Positions 7,667 through 8,210 of a stretch of DNA of 8,210 nt are shown in pieces. Position 1 is the stretch's first letter. Every line of letters begins with the position of its first letter. The translations under genes and the position numbers were made by a program. The notes beneath the pieces were generated by a model. The model was not told where the DNA came from, searched no databases, and saw only the letters and a program-made list of their open reading frames with translations. This DNA is from Chloroflexota bacterium (GTDB lineage Bacteria; Chloroflexota; Limnocylindria; P2-11E), in the NCBI GenBank assembly GCA_005883775.1, contig VBEU01000105.1, forward strand, positions 1 through 8,210. The letters are read 5' to 3'.

Positions 7667-8209
7667 CTATGCCTTGACGACGAAGGTGAAGGTACCGGTC
7701 ACCGGACTCGTCACGGTGTTCAGGGTCACGAGCATCCGCGAGCTGTAGATCGAGTCGCCCTCGTTCTGCGAGACGCCCGGGAAGAAGAGCTGCGACGTGT
7801 ACGTCTTGCCGTTCACGGTGACCTTGAAGTGGATGTGCTCGGTGCGCCCGGGGTAGAGCCCCGGAATCACGGTCTCGAGGCGGTACGCGCCGTTCGCGTC
7901 GGTGAGCTGCCACCCGCGGAGGGTGTAGCCGGAGTTGTCGTAGTTGCCGTTGCCGTCCGCCTGCCAGAAGTCGAGCTTCGCGTTCGCGATCGGCTGGCAT
8001 GACGTCGAGACGACGTATCCGGTGAGGGTGAGCGGCGTGCCGGCAACACCAGCGGTGCGCAGTGTCGCGTTCTGCGGTGGGTTGGCCTTGTAGTACGGCC
8101 CTTCGGTGAGCTCGACGAGCGCCTGTGCCGGGGCGGTGCACGCGATCGCTGCCGTCGTTGCCGGCGTCGCGGTCGCCGACGATGACGTCGGCGCGCTGGT
8201 CGCCGTGAC
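7667..8209 (-). CDS. Intradiol ring-cleavage dioxygenase-like secreted protein (N-terminus off right edge)
   Basis: The C-terminal 180 residues of a protein with the intradiol (catechol/protocatechuate) dioxygenase fold. Numbered from the edge, TEGPYY (35-40) is the usual entry motif. FWQADGNGNYDNSG (81-94) and LRGWQLTDANGAYRLETVIPG (97-117) form the core, and YPGRTEHIHF is at 119-128. All four expected non-haem Fe(III) ligands are present (Tyr90, Tyr119, His125, His127), as is Arg122, often catalytic, so an active site is likely. The first ~30 residues are an Ala/Thr/Ser-rich linker, as in exported members with a signal peptide upstream; Cys24 and Cys71 may pair. Soluble Pca/Cat enzymes are cytoplasmic, so this belongs to the extracytoplasmic dioxygenase-like group whose substrates are mostly undefined aromatics. 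The GTG at 7870 is internal and not a start. No pathway genes are nearby. Confidence 0.9.
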   Translation of the reverse strand, partial: VTATSAPTSSSATATPATTAAIACTAPAQALVELTEGPYYKANPPQNATLRTAGVAGTPLTLTGYVVSTSCQPIANAKLDFWQADGNGNYDNSGYTLRGWQLTDANGAYRLETVIPGLYPGRTEHIHFKVTVNGKTYTSQLFFPGVSQNEGDSIYSSRMLVTLNTVTSPVTGTFTFVVKA

Positions 8210-8210
8210 G

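Overview
This is a GC-rich bacterial window with nine tightly packed genes on both strands. Short divergent gaps and stop/start overlaps separate them. The Thr/Pro-rich lipoprotein linker, the secreted intradiol dioxygenase-like protein and the RsbRD-like regulator would fit a Chloroflexota or actinobacterium-like soil or freshwater lineage, but this is inference and nothing here fixes the taxon. By my start choices only two of the nine genes begin with ATG; the rest appear to use GTG, TTG or CTG, and Shine-Dalgarno sites are weak or absent for most.

Layout. Positions 2509-1 (minus) hold a three-gene operon: a helix-turn-helix regulator with a helical C-terminal domain, an M20 metallo-amidohydrolase of the PM20D2/AbgB type, and an MFS transporter cut by the left edge. 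Each downstream start overlaps the preceding stop (GTGA, then CTGA), so the three are probably made together. A job in importing or exporting and hydrolysing an amide-linked compound, under local control, is a fair inference. Divergent to it, 2631-3137 (plus) encodes a small P-loop kinase. It converges on a Thr/Pro-rich lipoprotein at 3756-3175 (minus), with a 10-bp inverted repeat spanning the junction.

Positions 3927-5042 (plus) encode an exported class C beta-lactamase-fold serine hydrolase. Its stop codon shares a CTAG with that of a convergent 60-residue single-pass membrane protein (5221-5039, minus). Upstream of the latter on the same strand is typA/bipA (7188-5353), the ribosome-associated GTPase, which is the only strongly conserved housekeeping gene here. 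Divergent to typA is a three-helix membrane protein of unknown role (7313-7645, plus). It converges on a probably secreted intradiol dioxygenase-fold protein (8209-7667, minus) whose N-terminus lies beyond the right edge.

No tRNA, rRNA, insertion sequence or CRISPR array was seen. No gap between genes exceeds about 170 bases. I do not see a clearly new multi-gene system. The points most worth checking are the non-ATG starts in the operon, the altered third motif of the serine hydrolase, the two poorly characterised surface proteins, and three inverted repeats between genes.
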